DNA from: Ensifer sp. WSM1721
GTDB taxonomy: Bacteria; Pseudomonadota; Alphaproteobacteria; Rhizobiales; Rhizobiaceae
Direction: 5' to 3'
DNA length: 64,000 nucleotides
NCBI RefSeq assembly: GCF_000513895.2
Contig: NZ_CP165783.1
Span: 992,001-1,056,000, forward strand
Shown piece after piece: positions 33,366 to 42,492 of this stretch. Position 1 is the stretch's first letter, and each line of letters starts with the position of its first letter. The notes under the pieces were generated by a model, which saw only the letters and a program-made list of their open reading frames with translations, did not search any database and was not told where the DNA came from. The translations under genes were made by a program, and so were the position numbers.

Positions 33366-34783
33366 TTTCGCCTTCCTCCGATCCTTGAGTTGACCATTTG
33401 TCCGAATGGCCGAGAGCCTTGCTGGCCGTGGACGCCGCGCCGACCTTCGCCGTTCTGATCGAGCAAGCTCTTGACCTCGGGCGAGGCGATCACTTCGCCG
33501 CGCTGGGCAAGCGCTTCGTGGTTGGCCACGATGTCCTCGAGCTTGTAGAGGTAATTGACCATCAGGCCGTGTGCCTGCTGCATAGCCTTGGCTGAGCGGT
33601 CGCCGAGAAAATTCAGTCTTTCCAGCCGAGCACCGTTGCCGAGATGGAAGCGGGCGACCGGATCGACGGGGCGGCCCTCCGGCGTCCGTTCGACCAGGAA
33701 ATAGCGCGCCGCGAGCGGCAGCAAGACGCGCTCTATTTCCATCGCCATGTTCTTGTCGTCGGCCCATGCCGTCTCGTTGAGCAGCGTCAGCACCTTGCTC
33801 GTCTCCTGCGACAAAGGCGGGTTGCTCTCCGAACTAAGCGCCTTGAGCCAACGGGCAAAGCCTGGAACGGGCGACAGGGTGACGAAGTTCTTGAGGCCGG
33901 GCAGATCCCGGCGCAGGTCTTCCACGACCTGCTTGATCAGGAAGTTTCCGAACGAGATTCCGCGCAAGCCATCCTGGCAGTTGGAGATCGAATAGAAGAC
34001 GGCGGTTGTCGCCTCGGGGGCATCGATCTGTTCCCTGCCCTCGTCGAGCACCTCCCTGATCGCGCTGGGGACGGAGCGGGTGAGCGCCACTTCCACGAAT
34101 ACGAGCGGTTCGTCCGCGAGCCTCGGATGGAAGAAGGCAAAGCATCGACGGTCGGCCGGCGCTAAACGGCGGCGCAGCTCCTCCCAGCCGGCGATTTCGT
34201 GCACGGCCTCGTATTTGATGATCTTTTCGAGGATGTGCGCCGGTGTCGACCAGTCGATCGGCCGGAGCGTGAGAAAGCCGCGATTGAACCAGGAGCCGAA
34301 CAGATGTGCGAAGTCGGCGTCGAGCGCGTGAAATTCAGCGGATTGCCCTTTCATTGAAAGAAGCTGCTGACGCATCCGAACGAGCTTGGCCGTGCCGTTC
34401 GGCGCGTGGTTCAATCGGCGCAGGAGCTCCTGGCGACGCGGCTCCGCCGCTTCATGGAGAGCGGTGATCGCTGCGGAGCTCTTTTCCATGCGGTAATTTT
34501 CGACCGCCTGATCGAGCCTCATCGTATCGGCCCCGAACTTTTCATGCAGCATGTGCAGAAAGTTCTGGGCACCCTCGCTCCCGAGTGCGCTCCAGCGCTC
34601 GAGAATCTCGGCAGCAAGCGCCATGCCTGAGGCTTCGCCTCGGCTCGACAGCAGCATTTCACAGAGTGTTTCGAGATCGACTTCGGCTGCGACCTGCGTC
34701 GTGCGCGAGCCGGAAAATAGAAGCTTCCGCCCGCGGTCGGTGATGCTCTGCAGCATATCCGTGAAAAAAGAGGTCTCAGGCAT
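33362..34783 (-). CDS. matA: Malonyl-CoA decarboxylase MatA
   Basis: A 473-residue malonyl-CoA decarboxylase that yields acetyl-CoA and CO2. The helical N-terminal domain is followed by the catalytic domain with CFAFFHPRLADEPLVFVEVALT, FYSISNCQDGLRGISFGNFLIK and TLSPVPGFARWL. These match the family, including the Ser and His-bearing catalytic motifs. It is the first gene of matABC, with a 236-bp gap to the divergent matR gene that holds a perfect palindrome. The enzyme completes malonate use and is relevant to rhizobia because malonate is abundant in legume tissue. Confidence 0.95.
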   Translation of the reverse strand: MPETSFFTDMLQSITDRGRKLLFSGSRTTQVAAEVDLETLCEMLLSSRGEASGMALAAEILERWSALGSEGAQNFLHMLHEKFGADTMRLDQAVENYRMEKSSAAITALHEAAEPRRQELLRRLNHAPNGTAKLVRMRQQLLSMKGQSAEFHALDADFAHLFGSWFNRGFLTLRPIDWSTPAHILEKIIKYEAVHEIAGWEELRRRLAPADRRCFAFFHPRLADEPLVFVEVALTRSVPSAIREVLDEGREQIDAPEATTAVFYSISNCQDGLRGISFGNFLIKQVVEDLRRDLPGLKNFVTLSPVPGFARWLKALSSESNPPLSQETSKVLTLLNETAWADDKNMAMEIERVLLPLAARYFLVERTPEGRPVDPVARFHLGNGARLERLNFLGDRSAKAMQQAHGLMVNYLYKLEDIVANHEALAQRGEVIASPEVKSLLDQNGEGRRGVHGQQGSRPFGQMVNSRIGGRRK

Positions 34784-34976
34784 GCCGATTTCTCCTCTTC
34801 TCAGCCTCCGCCTCAGCGCGGGATGAGGAAAAGTGTAGGCGGTTTTCCGCCCGCATCCCGCCCTAACTTGTTAGAATCGGTCCGACCTAAAATCTTCGTG
34901 ATCTAGTTGCGCGAACCGGTCGCGGCTGCTTCCCATCGCACCGTTCCGCCGGTAGTATGTAAGCTGTCACAATACG

Positions 34977-34999
34977 TACACGATGTCAAGCATCGTGTA
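34977..34999. promoter_or_regulatory. MatR operator candidate (9-5-9 palindrome)
   Basis: TACACGATG and CATCGTGTA are perfect inverted arms around a 5-bp centre. It lies between the divergent matR and matA genes, 20 bp before matR. It is the likely site at which MatR represses both directions until malonate is present. Confidence 0.75.
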
Positions 35000-35019
35000 T
35001 ACAAGAGAGGCGATTTTGT

Positions 35020-35688
35020 ATGAAAGAAGCGGTACACATGTCCGAAAATGTCGGCCGGTGGCTCCGGGACGAGATCGAAAACGCCATTCTTTCCAATGAG
35101 TACTCTCCTGGCGAGCGGCTGGACGAAATGGTTCTTGCCAATCGGTTCGGCGTCTCCCGGACGCCCGTGCGCGAAGCGCTGATGCAGCTCAACGCGATCG
35201 GGCTGATCGAAATCCGCCCGCGCAGAGGTGCCGTCGTCATCGATCCGGGGCCGCACCGGGTCTACGAGATGTTCGAGGTCATGGCGGAACTGGAGGGGCT
35301 TGCCGGATCCCTGGCCGCCCGCCGGTTGAACGATGAAGCCCGCGAAGCCATCACGGCCGCCCACAAGCGATGCGAACTCTCGGCCAAGGCCGGCGACAGC
35401 GATGACTATTATTACGCCAACGAGGAGTTTCATAAGGCGATCTACGCGGCGAGCCGGAGCGCGTTTTTGCAGGAGCAGTGTACTCAACTGCACCGTCGCC
35501 TCCGACCCTACCGCAGGCTGCAACTGCGGGTGCGCAACCGTCTGTCGACGTCCTTCTCGGAACATTGCGCCATCGTCGATGCGATCTTCGCCGGAGACGG
35601 AGAGGAGGCCCGTCGCCTGTTGCGGGCACATGTCGGCATCCAGGGCGAGAGGTTCAGCGATCTGGTCGCCAGCATGGCGACCAGATGA
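35020..35688 (+). CDS. matR: GntR-family malonate regulator MatR
   Basis: A 222-residue FadR-subfamily regulator. The HTH is in LANRFGVSRTPVREALMQLNAIGLIEI, and the FCD domain follows with MFEVMAELEGLAGSLAARRL, FHKAIYAASRS and HCAIVDAIFAGD (metal-binding His positions). The ATG at 35020 has GAGAGG 9 bp upstream; an ATG six codons later is possible. Its divergence from matABC and the palindromic operator between them identify it as MatR. Confidence 0.92.
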   Translation: MKEAVHMSENVGRWLRDEIENAILSNEYSPGERLDEMVLANRFGVSRTPVREALMQLNAIGLIEIRPRRGAVVIDPGPHRVYEMFEVMAELEGLAGSLAARRLNDEAREAITAAHKRCELSAKAGDSDDYYYANEEFHKAIYAASRSAFLQEQCTQLHRRLRPYRRLQLRVRNRLSTSFSEHCAIVDAIFAGDGEEARRLLRAHVGIQGERFSDLVASMATR

Positions 35689-35756
35689 CAGCTCCACGCG
35701 TTTGCCTCAAGATCTTTGTTGCCGTCGGTTGAAGCCCGTTTTGGGGCTGCAGCACG

Positions 35757-36824
35757 CTAAATCTGCCGTCCGTCTCCGTTCTCTCGTTCGCCCGTCACGG
35801 CCGGGAACACGGACCAGGCCGCCAGGAAAAGCGCTGCAATTACCGGACCCACAACGAGACCATTGGTGCCGAAGGCGGCGATGCCGCCGAGCGTCGAGAC
35901 CAACACGAGATAGTCCGGCATCCTGGTCTCCTTTCCTATGAGGATCGGCCGCAGCAGATTGTCCACCAGCCCAATCACCAGGATTCCGAAGAGAAGCAGC
36001 ACGGCACCCTGCCAGATGGCCCCTGATACGAGCATATAGACGCCGATGGGTCCCCATATGAGACCCGTGCCCACCACGGGTAGCAGCGCGAACACCGCCA
36101 TAACCGCACCCCACAGCGCCGGCGCCCTGACGTCAAGCGCCCAAAGGACGAGCGCACCCAGCATTCCCTGCACGAGCGCCACGACGACGCTGCCTTTCAC
36201 GATCGCATTGATGGTCAGCGCGAAGCGGCTGAACAGCGCCTGCCGCAGCCTAACGCTGAGCGGCATCGCCTCACCAATCACCCGCGCCAGTTCGCGCCCG
36301 TCGCGCAGAAAAAAGAAGAGCAGGTAGAGCATCACGAAAATGCTTACGATGAGGTGGAAGGTCGACTGCCCGATGTTTATCGCCTGCCCCGCCAGAAACT
36401 CGCCGCTCTGCCCGAGCGCGTTCAACAGTCGCGTGCGCAGCGCATCGGCATCCGGCACGATGCGGTCGAGCAACCCGTTCAGCCAGTCCGGCAGTATGTC
36501 GCGCAGCGCCTGGATATCGATACCAAGATCGATCTGGCCCGCCGCGACGCTCCTGTAAATGGAAGCAGCCTCGCGAAAAACGAGGTTCGCGACGATCAGG
36601 AAGGGCAGGATCACCATCACGAGTATAACGGCCAAAGTGATGGTCGCAGCGAGGTTGCGCCAGCCTGGCATGCGTTTGAGCATGCTGCGGTTCACGGGAG
36701 TGAACAGCACGGCCAGCACGGTCGCCCAAAGGATGGCCCCGGACAACGGCCACAGCACCAGCACGAAGGCCAGCGATACCGCGGCGGTCAGCCAGATGAA
36801 GGTTTTGTCCTTAAGTTGCCGCAC
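35757..36824 (-). CDS. AI-2E family transporter / PerM-like permease
   Basis: 355 residues from GTG 36824, which has GGAAGAG 6 bp upstream. An ATG at 36938 would add 38 residues unlike the family's N-terminus. Eight hydrophobic segments are visible (AAVSLAFVLVLWPLSGAILWATVLAVLF first), with the long soluble loop after the third helix typical of the family. The motif GTNGLVVGPVIAALFLAAW is the C-terminal signature. Family members export small molecules or ions; the AI-2 role holds for only a few. Confidence 0.88.
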   Translation of the reverse strand: MRQLKDKTFIWLTAAVSLAFVLVLWPLSGAILWATVLAVLFTPVNRSMLKRMPGWRNLAATITLAVILVMVILPFLIVANLVFREAASIYRSVAAGQIDLGIDIQALRDILPDWLNGLLDRIVPDADALRTRLLNALGQSGEFLAGQAINIGQSTFHLIVSIFVMLYLLFFFLRDGRELARVIGEAMPLSVRLRQALFSRFALTINAIVKGSVVVALVQGMLGALVLWALDVRAPALWGAVMAVFALLPVVGTGLIWGPIGVYMLVSGAIWQGAVLLLFGILVIGLVDNLLRPILIGKETRMPDYLVLVSTLGGIAAFGTNGLVVGPVIAALFLAAWSVFPAVTGERENGDGRQI

Positions 36825-37058
36825 GGCCAGCTCTTCCGGTTGCGCGCACAATCGACTAATCCGAGGCCAAGTTAATTCCTGCCGCCACTGGTATGAGGCC
36901 GGCGCTTGCGATCCATGCGCTGTCGTCAACTCTACCATAAGACCGCATAACTCCCTTCGGCGGATCGTTTTTCCGCCGGACCGGAAAAACGCCGTCAGTC
37001 GGGAAAGCACTCAAGTAACCTCAATGCGTCATCAATCGGACAAGATTCCCGGTTGAAG

Positions 37059-37077
37059 TATCCTCTCCAGGGGGATA
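37059..37077. promoter_or_regulatory. Operator candidate for the RcnR/FrmR-type repressor
   Basis: TATCC and GGATA flank a C-run/G-run centre. CsoR/RcnR-family repressors bind GC-tract-containing inverted repeats of this kind. It lies 11 bp before the repressor's start codon. Confidence 0.6.
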
Positions 37078-37088
37078 GGTGAGTTTCT

Positions 37089-37364
37089 ATGACAGAGCAC
37101 AAGCACGAAACCCATCCCGAAATCGTCAAGCGGCTGAAGCGTGCCGAAGGGCACCTGAAGAGCGTTATCGCCATGATCGAGGGCGGCAGGCCCTGCCTCG
37201 ATATCGCCCAGCAGCTCCACGCGGTGGAGAAGGCGATCACGCAGGCGAAGCGGACGCTCATCCAGGACCATCTGGACCACTGTCTCGAAGAAACCGTCGG
37301 CGCACTTCCGCGCGACCGGCGCCAATCGATCGACGAGTTCAAGTCGATCACCAAATATCTCTGA
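37089..37364 (+). CDS. Metal/formaldehyde-sensitive repressor (CsoR/RcnR/FrmR family)
   Basis: A 91-residue all-helical repressor. The N-terminal His residues (HKHETHPEIVKRLKRAEGHL), the Cys in GRPCLDIAQQLHAV and the HLDHCLEE segment supply the usual metal or thiol ligands. In RcnR, His3, Cys35, His60 and His64 bind Ni/Co, and similar positions are filled here. It precedes the RcnA-like exporter gene by about 10 bp, so Ni/Co is the likely signal. A GC-tract inverted repeat at 37059-37077 is the probable operator. Confidence 0.9.
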   Translation: MTEHKHETHPEIVKRLKRAEGHLKSVIAMIEGGRPCLDIAQQLHAVEKAITQAKRTLIQDHLDHCLEETVGALPRDRRQSIDEFKSITKYL

Positions 37365-37374
37365 GGTCATGCCG

Positions 37375-38319
37375 ATGCCCGCTTTCGCCGATTTGATGCA
37401 GCAGGGAGCGGCCCATGCCTGGCTGTTCGTCCCGAGCGCCATCCTGCTCGGCGCCTTGCATGGCCTGGAGCCCGGTCATTCGAAGACGATGATGGCCGCC
37501 TTCATTGTCGCCATTCGCGGCACGGTCACGCAGGCCGTCCTGCTCGGCATCGCGGCGACGGTCTCGCACACAATCGTCGTCTGGGGCATCGCGTTCGCGG
37601 GCATGCATCTCTGGCGGGGCGTGGATTCGGAAGCCGTCGAGCCTTATTTCCAACTCGCGTCGGCCGCCATCATCGTCGCAATCGCGCTGTGGATGCTGTG
37701 GCGGACATGGCAAGACCAGCAACGCGCGAAAGCAGCGGCGGGCCATGTGCACGGCCATGGCCATCACCACCATCACGATCATGACCATTCCCATGGCCAT
37801 AGTCACGGCGACGCTCCCCGGATCGGGCACGGTCATGATCATATGCGCGAGGAGCTTCGCGGGCTCAACCTGGCGACCGACGGCTACCGGGACGCCCATG
37901 AGTTGGCGCATGCCAACGACATCCGCCGCCGGTTCGCCGACCGGAGCGTGACCATCTGGCAGATCATTCTGTTCGGCCTCACCGGCGGACTGATCCCCTG
38001 CCCGGCCGCCATCACCGTGCTCCTGCTCTGCCTGCAACTCAAGGAGTTCACGCTCGGCTTCGTGCTTGTCCTGTGCTTCTCGATCGGCCTGGCGCTCACC
38101 CTCGTCACCGTCGGCGCGGCCGCGGCCTTGAGCGTGCGTCATGCGACGAAACGCTGGAGCTGGTTCGGCACGTTCGCCCGCAGGGCTCCCTATTTCTCGA
38201 GCATCCTGATCATCGCCGTCGGCATATATGTCGGCTTCCAGGGGTGGTCGGGCCTGCCGGCCGCCCACGCGGCCGCGGCCTCGTCCCTGACCTCCTCCGC
38301 TGGCGAAGGAAGGAGTTAA
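37375..38319 (+). CDS. rcnA: Nickel/cobalt efflux protein RcnA-like
   Basis: About 314 residues with six or seven membrane segments. The first helices carry LLGALHGLEPGHSKTMMAAFIVA, the NiCoT/RcnA motif for metal passage. A His-rich loop of about 35 residues (HGHGHHHHHDHDHSHGHSHGD) lies in the middle, and TGGLIPCPAAITVLLLC starts the second half. It exports Ni2+/Co2+ from the cytosol. An ATG two codons earlier (37369) is also possible, but GAGG is better spaced for 37375. It is encoded directly after its probable repressor. Confidence 0.93.
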   Translation: MPAFADLMQQGAAHAWLFVPSAILLGALHGLEPGHSKTMMAAFIVAIRGTVTQAVLLGIAATVSHTIVVWGIAFAGMHLWRGVDSEAVEPYFQLASAAIIVAIALWMLWRTWQDQQRAKAAAGHVHGHGHHHHHDHDHSHGHSHGDAPRIGHGHDHMREELRGLNLATDGYRDAHELAHANDIRRRFADRSVTIWQIILFGLTGGLIPCPAAITVLLLCLQLKEFTLGFVLVLCFSIGLALTLVTVGAAAALSVRHATKRWSWFGTFARRAPYFSSILIIAVGIYVGFQGWSGLPAAHAAAASSLTSSAGEGRS

Positions 38320-38454
38320 GGTCGGGCCAAGGAAGCCGGCCTTGACAGCACCCGGCAATGGGAGGAAAACATCGCGCATGGGGTTGCGATCACCCCACGA
38401 GGCGACAGCCGAAGCATCGCGTCCATTTCAACCGCTCACACGGGAGGACGCGCT

Positions 38455-39276
38455 ATGTCGTCACTTCTTGAAATTTCCCCCGAAAAACTTGCGCGCCTTG
38501 TCGGCACCCCGAAATGTCCCGAGCTGATCGACGTTCGGATCGACGAGGACTTCGATGCCGACCCGCGTCTCGTACCCGGCTCCGTTCGGCGCGATTATCG
38601 CCACGTACAGGAATGGATTGCCGACATCGCCAGCGAGTCCGCGGTCGTGATCTGCCATCGCGGCAAGAAGCTCAGCTACGGCGTCGCCGCCTGGCTTCGC
38701 CACTATGGCATTGCCGCCGACGTATTGGAGGGCGGCTTCGAAGCCTGGGCAGAGGGCGGCTATCCGGCGGTACCCGCCTCCGCGATACCGGAACGGGACG
38801 CAAGCGGCCGCACCGTCTGGGTGACGCGGGCGCGCCCGAAGATCGACCGCATCGCCTGCCCCTGGCTGATCCGCCGTTTCGTCGATCCGCGAGCAGTCTT
38901 CCTGTTCGTGTCGCCGTCCGAAGTCGAGGTGGTTGGGGACCGCTTCGCTGCGACCCCCTTCGACATCGATGCCCCGATCCGCTGGAGCCACAAGGGCGAG
39001 CTTTGTACCTTCGACGTCATGGTCGACGAGTTCGACCTTTCGACGGAGCCGCTGCTGCGGCTGGCCACTATCGTCCGGGGCGCGGATACCGCTCGCCTCG
39101 ATCTCGCTCCGCAAGCGCCGGGTCTTTTGGCGGCATCTCTCGGCCTGTCGCGCATGTATGCCGATGACCTTGCGCAACTGGAGGCGGGGATGCTGCTCTA
39201 CGACGCCTTTTATCGCTGGTGCCGGGATGCTACCGACGAAACCCATAACTGGCCGTCGCCGAAGAAGGATATGTGA
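38455..39276 (+). CDS. Rhodanese-ChrB fusion protein for chromate resistance
   Basis: 273 residues. Residues 1-110 are a rhodanese-like domain with the active-site loop VICHRGKKLS (Cys67). The remainder is a ChrB C-terminal-type domain beginning ARPKIDRIACPWLIRRFVDP and continuing RWSHKGELCTFDVMVDEF. ChrB proteins sense or aid chromate response, and the fused rhodanese suggests sulfur chemistry. The ATG follows GGGAGG, and the chrA ATG begins directly after its TGA, so they form an operon. Confidence 0.88.
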   Translation: MSSLLEISPEKLARLVGTPKCPELIDVRIDEDFDADPRLVPGSVRRDYRHVQEWIADIASESAVVICHRGKKLSYGVAAWLRHYGIAADVLEGGFEAWAEGGYPAVPASAIPERDASGRTVWVTRARPKIDRIACPWLIRRFVDPRAVFLFVSPSEVEVVGDRFAATPFDIDAPIRWSHKGELCTFDVMVDEFDLSTEPLLRLATIVRGADTARLDLAPQAPGLLAASLGLSRMYADDLAQLEAGMLLYDAFYRWCRDATDETHNWPSPKKDM

Positions 39277-40689
39277 ATGACCGAGGTCGCAGGCAAAGCC
39301 GCGCCGGATACGGCGCGGCAACAATACACTCACGGTATTCCATTCGGCGAAGCGGTCCGGGTGTGGGCGAGGGTTGCGGCCCTGAGCTTCGGTGGTCCGG
39401 CCGGGCAGATTGCGGTGATGCACCGCATCCTCGTCGATGAGAAGCGCTGGATCGGCGAGCACCGATTCCTGCATGCGCTCAACTACTGCATGCTGCTGCC
39501 CGGACCCGAGGCACAGCAGCTCGCCGTCTATATCGGCTGGCTCCTGCACCGCACCGCCGGCGGCCTCGTCGCCGGAACACTGTTCGTGCTGCCTGGCTTT
39601 CTCGCTATTCTCGGCTTGAGCTACATCTATGCCGCCTTTGGCAATGTCACCGTCGTCGAAGGGCTGTTCTTCGGCCTGAAAGCCGCAGTGCTCGCCGTCG
39701 TCGTCCATGCCGTGTTCCGGATCGGCGGCAGGGCGCTCAAGAACCAACTGATGATCGGCATCGCCACCGCGGCCTTCATCGCCATCTTCTTCTTTCGCGT
39801 CCCCTTTCCGCTGATCATCCTGGCGGCAGGCATCCTCGGCTATATCGGCGGCCGCTCCGGTTCGCCGCTCTTCCGGATCGGCGGCGGTCACAAGGCGGGA
39901 TCGGGTCCCGTCCTCAGGGACGAGGATTCGGTGCTGGGCGAGGAGATCCCCGTCCACGCGCGCCCGAATCTCGCGTGGTCGCTCCGGGTCTCGGCAGTGT
40001 TCCTGGCGCTGTGGCTGGTGCCGCTGGCGTTGCTGATCGCTTTTCTCGGCCTAGGTAATGTCTTCACGCAAATCGGGCTGTTCTTCAGCCAGATGGCGGT
40101 CGTGACGTTCGGCGGCGCCTATGCCGTGCTCGCCTATGTCGCCCAGGAGGCTGTCCAGCATTACGGCTGGCTGAAGCCGGGCGAGATGCTCGACGGGCTC
40201 GGCATGGCGGAGACGACGCCAGGGCCGCTGATCATGGTCGTGCAGTTCGTTGGCTTCATGGGAGCCTACCGCGATCCGGGTACCCTTCACCCGATGACGG
40301 CAGCGACGTTCGCCGCGATCCTGACGACCTGGGTGACCTTCGTACCCTGCTTTCTCTGGATATTCCTCGGAGCGCCCTTCATCGAGCGGCTGCGCAACAA
40401 TGTGGCGCTTACGGGCGCGATGTCGGCGATCACCGCCGCAGTCGTCGGCGTCATCCTCAATCTTGCCGTCTGGTTCGGCCTGCACACGCTGTTTGCAGAG
40501 GTGGTGACCTGGAGGCTCGGGTGGTTCGCCTTCGATGTGCCTGTGGCGCCGTCTCTCGTCGTGCCTTCCCTGATTTTGACGATCGCTGCCGCGGTCGCGA
40601 TTTTCCGTTATCGCGCATCGATCCTCGCGACGCTTCTGGCCTGCGCCCTGGCGGGCCTCGTGTGGACGGTGTTCGTCGGTGCTCGATGA
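39277..40689 (+). CDS. chrA: Chromate transporter ChrA
   Basis: A 470-residue long-chain CHR protein with two homologous halves of about 200 residues. The first has ALSFGGPAGQIAVMHRILVDEKRW and LPGPEAQQLAVYIGWLLH; the second has VTFGGAYAVLAYVAQEAV and TPGPLIMVVQFVGFMGAYR. These are the classical ChrA motifs. It exports chromate, conferring resistance. Its start abuts the ChrB-like gene's stop with no gap. A GC-rich hairpin after the stop at 40690-40716 probably ends the transcript. Confidence 0.95.
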   Translation: MTEVAGKAAPDTARQQYTHGIPFGEAVRVWARVAALSFGGPAGQIAVMHRILVDEKRWIGEHRFLHALNYCMLLPGPEAQQLAVYIGWLLHRTAGGLVAGTLFVLPGFLAILGLSYIYAAFGNVTVVEGLFFGLKAAVLAVVVHAVFRIGGRALKNQLMIGIATAAFIAIFFFRVPFPLIILAAGILGYIGGRSGSPLFRIGGGHKAGSGPVLRDEDSVLGEEIPVHARPNLAWSLRVSAVFLALWLVPLALLIAFLGLGNVFTQIGLFFSQMAVVTFGGAYAVLAYVAQEAVQHYGWLKPGEMLDGLGMAETTPGPLIMVVQFVGFMGAYRDPGTLHPMTAATFAAILTTWVTFVPCFLWIFLGAPFIERLRNNVALTGAMSAITAAVVGVILNLAVWFGLHTLFAEVVTWRLGWFAFDVPVAPSLVVPSLILTIAAAVAIFRYRASILATLLACALAGLVWTVFVGAR

Positions 40690-40716
40690 CCCCGCGCGCC
40701 TGACCGGCGCGTGGGG
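40690..40716. terminator. GC-rich hairpin between convergent chrA and narK-like genes
   Basis: An 11-bp stem with one G-U pair and a 5-nt loop begins immediately after the chrA stop. It lies 28 bp from the end of the convergent transporter gene, so it could serve both. No T-run is seen. Confidence 0.65.
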
Positions 40717-40743
40717 CCCGACAGCGACGTCGGTCAGGACGAG

Positions 40744-42009
40744 CTATTGTGCAATGGCGCCGGCCGGCATGCCTTCACCAGCACGCCGCTTGATCTGCCG
40801 GATCGAGGCGTTCATCCAGATCATGGAGGCGGCGACGACGACAAAGAGCAGCATGAAGCAGCTCGACCAGAGGCCCGTCACGTCCTTCAGATAGCCAAAG
40901 GCGATCGGCAGGACGAAACCGCCTAGGCCGCCCATCATGCCCACGACGCCGCCGACGGCGCCAACATGTGAGGGATAGTAGGCGGGTATATGCTTGTAGA
41001 CCGCCGCTTTGCCGAGACTCATGACGAAGCCCAGCACGAAAGTGACGGCGACGAAAACAACGGGCGTCACGACGATCGGCATCGCACGGCCGGCAGGCAC
41101 CGAAAGTATCGCCGTTGCGACCGCGGACACGGCAAACATCGCATACATGATCTTGCGCGCGCCAATCTTGTCCGACAGCGCGCCGCCATAGGCGCGGAAA
41201 ATGCTGCCGGGGATCGAATAAGCGGCAGCGATCATGCCCGCCGTTTCGATGCTGAAGCCGTAGACGCCGACGAGATAGCGCGGAAGCCAGAGCGCAAGGG
41301 CGACGAAACCGCCGAAGGCGAAGAAATAATAGAGTGAGAAGCGCCAGACCTGGATGTTCTTCAGCGGCTCAAATTCCTTGAGAAAGCTCTTGCGGGGCTG
41401 ACGAGTTTCACGGCGGGCGCGGAACTGCGGGTCGTCTTCAGTCGAGAACCAGAAGACGATCGCCGTGACCAAAAGCACGACCGCCCAGATTTCCGCAACG
41501 GCCTGCCAGCCGAAGGCGACGAGAACGAACGGCGCGAGGAACTTCGTGACGGCCGCTCCCACATTGCCGGCGCCGAAAATGCCGAGCGCCGTGCCCTGCT
41601 TTTCCGGCGGAAAGAAGGGCGAAACATATGCGACGCCGACGGCAAAGGAGCCACCCGCGAGTCCGACACCAAGGCCGGCAAGGAGCATTTGCGGATAGGT
41701 GGTCGCATAGGCCAACAGGAACGTGGCAAGCGCCGCCGCCACCATCGTCAGCGTGTAAACCAGGCGACCGCCATAGCGGCTGGTCCAAATGCCGAGAAAG
41801 ATGCGGACCAGCGATCCCGTGAGGATCGGCATGCCGATCAGCAGCCCGAACTCAGCTTCGCTGAGGCCAAGCTCGTCCTTGATACGCACGCCGATGATTG
41901 AAAAGATGGTCCATACGGCAAAACAGATCGTGAATGCAGTCGTTGAAATCCACAGGGCGCGCGCTTGCTCGCCTGCACTGGTGGGCTGTGTTTTGTGAAG
42001 AGCGGACAT
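40744..42009 (-). CDS. narK: NarK/NNP-family nitrate-nitrite transporter (MFS)
   Basis: A 421-residue MFS permease with 12 predicted helices. Features of the NNP family are FAVWTIFSIIGVRIKDELGLSEAEFG at helix 1, MPILTGSLVRIFLG with the substrate Arg, GVGLAGGSFAVGVAYVSPFFP and the GNVGAAVTKF loop. The ATG at 42009 follows GGGAGAAG. No FNR box was found upstream, and no nitrate or nitrite reductase gene is adjacent. It faces the chromate operon. Confidence 0.9.
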   Translation of the reverse strand: MSALHKTQPTSAGEQARALWISTTAFTICFAVWTIFSIIGVRIKDELGLSEAEFGLLIGMPILTGSLVRIFLGIWTSRYGGRLVYTLTMVAAALATFLLAYATTYPQMLLAGLGVGLAGGSFAVGVAYVSPFFPPEKQGTALGIFGAGNVGAAVTKFLAPFVLVAFGWQAVAEIWAVVLLVTAIVFWFSTEDDPQFRARRETRQPRKSFLKEFEPLKNIQVWRFSLYYFFAFGGFVALALWLPRYLVGVYGFSIETAGMIAAAYSIPGSIFRAYGGALSDKIGARKIMYAMFAVSAVATAILSVPAGRAMPIVVTPVVFVAVTFVLGFVMSLGKAAVYKHIPAYYPSHVGAVGGVVGMMGGLGGFVLPIAFGYLKDVTGLWSSCFMLLFVVVAASMIWMNASIRQIKRRAGEGMPAGAIAQ

Positions 42010-42492
42010 AACTTCTCCCGGCGCGTGCCAGCGCCAATCCCTGTCAGTTGATCCTGGAAAAGCCGCAAACAGGGGCCCGCGCTCATCGGGGATGCGCGCG
42101 TCGATCCTCTTCAGCAACCTTGCTTCTGGCGCGCGACATTGGGCGCCATTGGGGTCTGCTTGGGCTCAAAATCATAGAAGCAAGCGGCGTGCCAACCGAC
42201 GGGTTTTGAGATAATCGAAGAAATTCAGGCGGCTAGGCTAAAGGGGAATGCGTAGGCCGCTTTTTCGAATGATCAAATATTAGTCCGCTGTAGCCGCATT
42301 GCTCAATTATCGTGCACAGGCGCCGGACGCACAAAATCTTTGCAGGTAGATGCCGGTGTGAGAACCCAGGAATCCGTCCGCGAAGATTGCCGCTCGGGCT
42401 CCTCGTCATCTCTACCTCCTCCCAAGTCACTAGGAGCAGTGAACCAGACAACGTCTGTCGCGTGAATTCTAAAGTTCGCTCATCAGCGAAGA
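42010..42492. other. Intergenic region, no supported gene
   Basis: 483 bp upstream of the NarK-like gene and downstream of the NmrA-like gene. Short frames exist on both strands, but none has a convincing start and composition. No RNA gene or clear inverted repeat was recognised. It presumably holds the narK promoter. Confidence 0.4.

Noticed and set aside
37741..37830. A repetitive CATCAC-rich stretch that could be mistaken for a tandem repeat
   Set aside because: It encodes the His-rich metal loop of the RcnA-like exporter.
42010..42492. A search for an FNR/FixK palindrome upstream of the NarK-like gene
   Set aside because: Only a lone TTGATCC half site near 42050 was seen, with no ATCAA partner at the right spacing.
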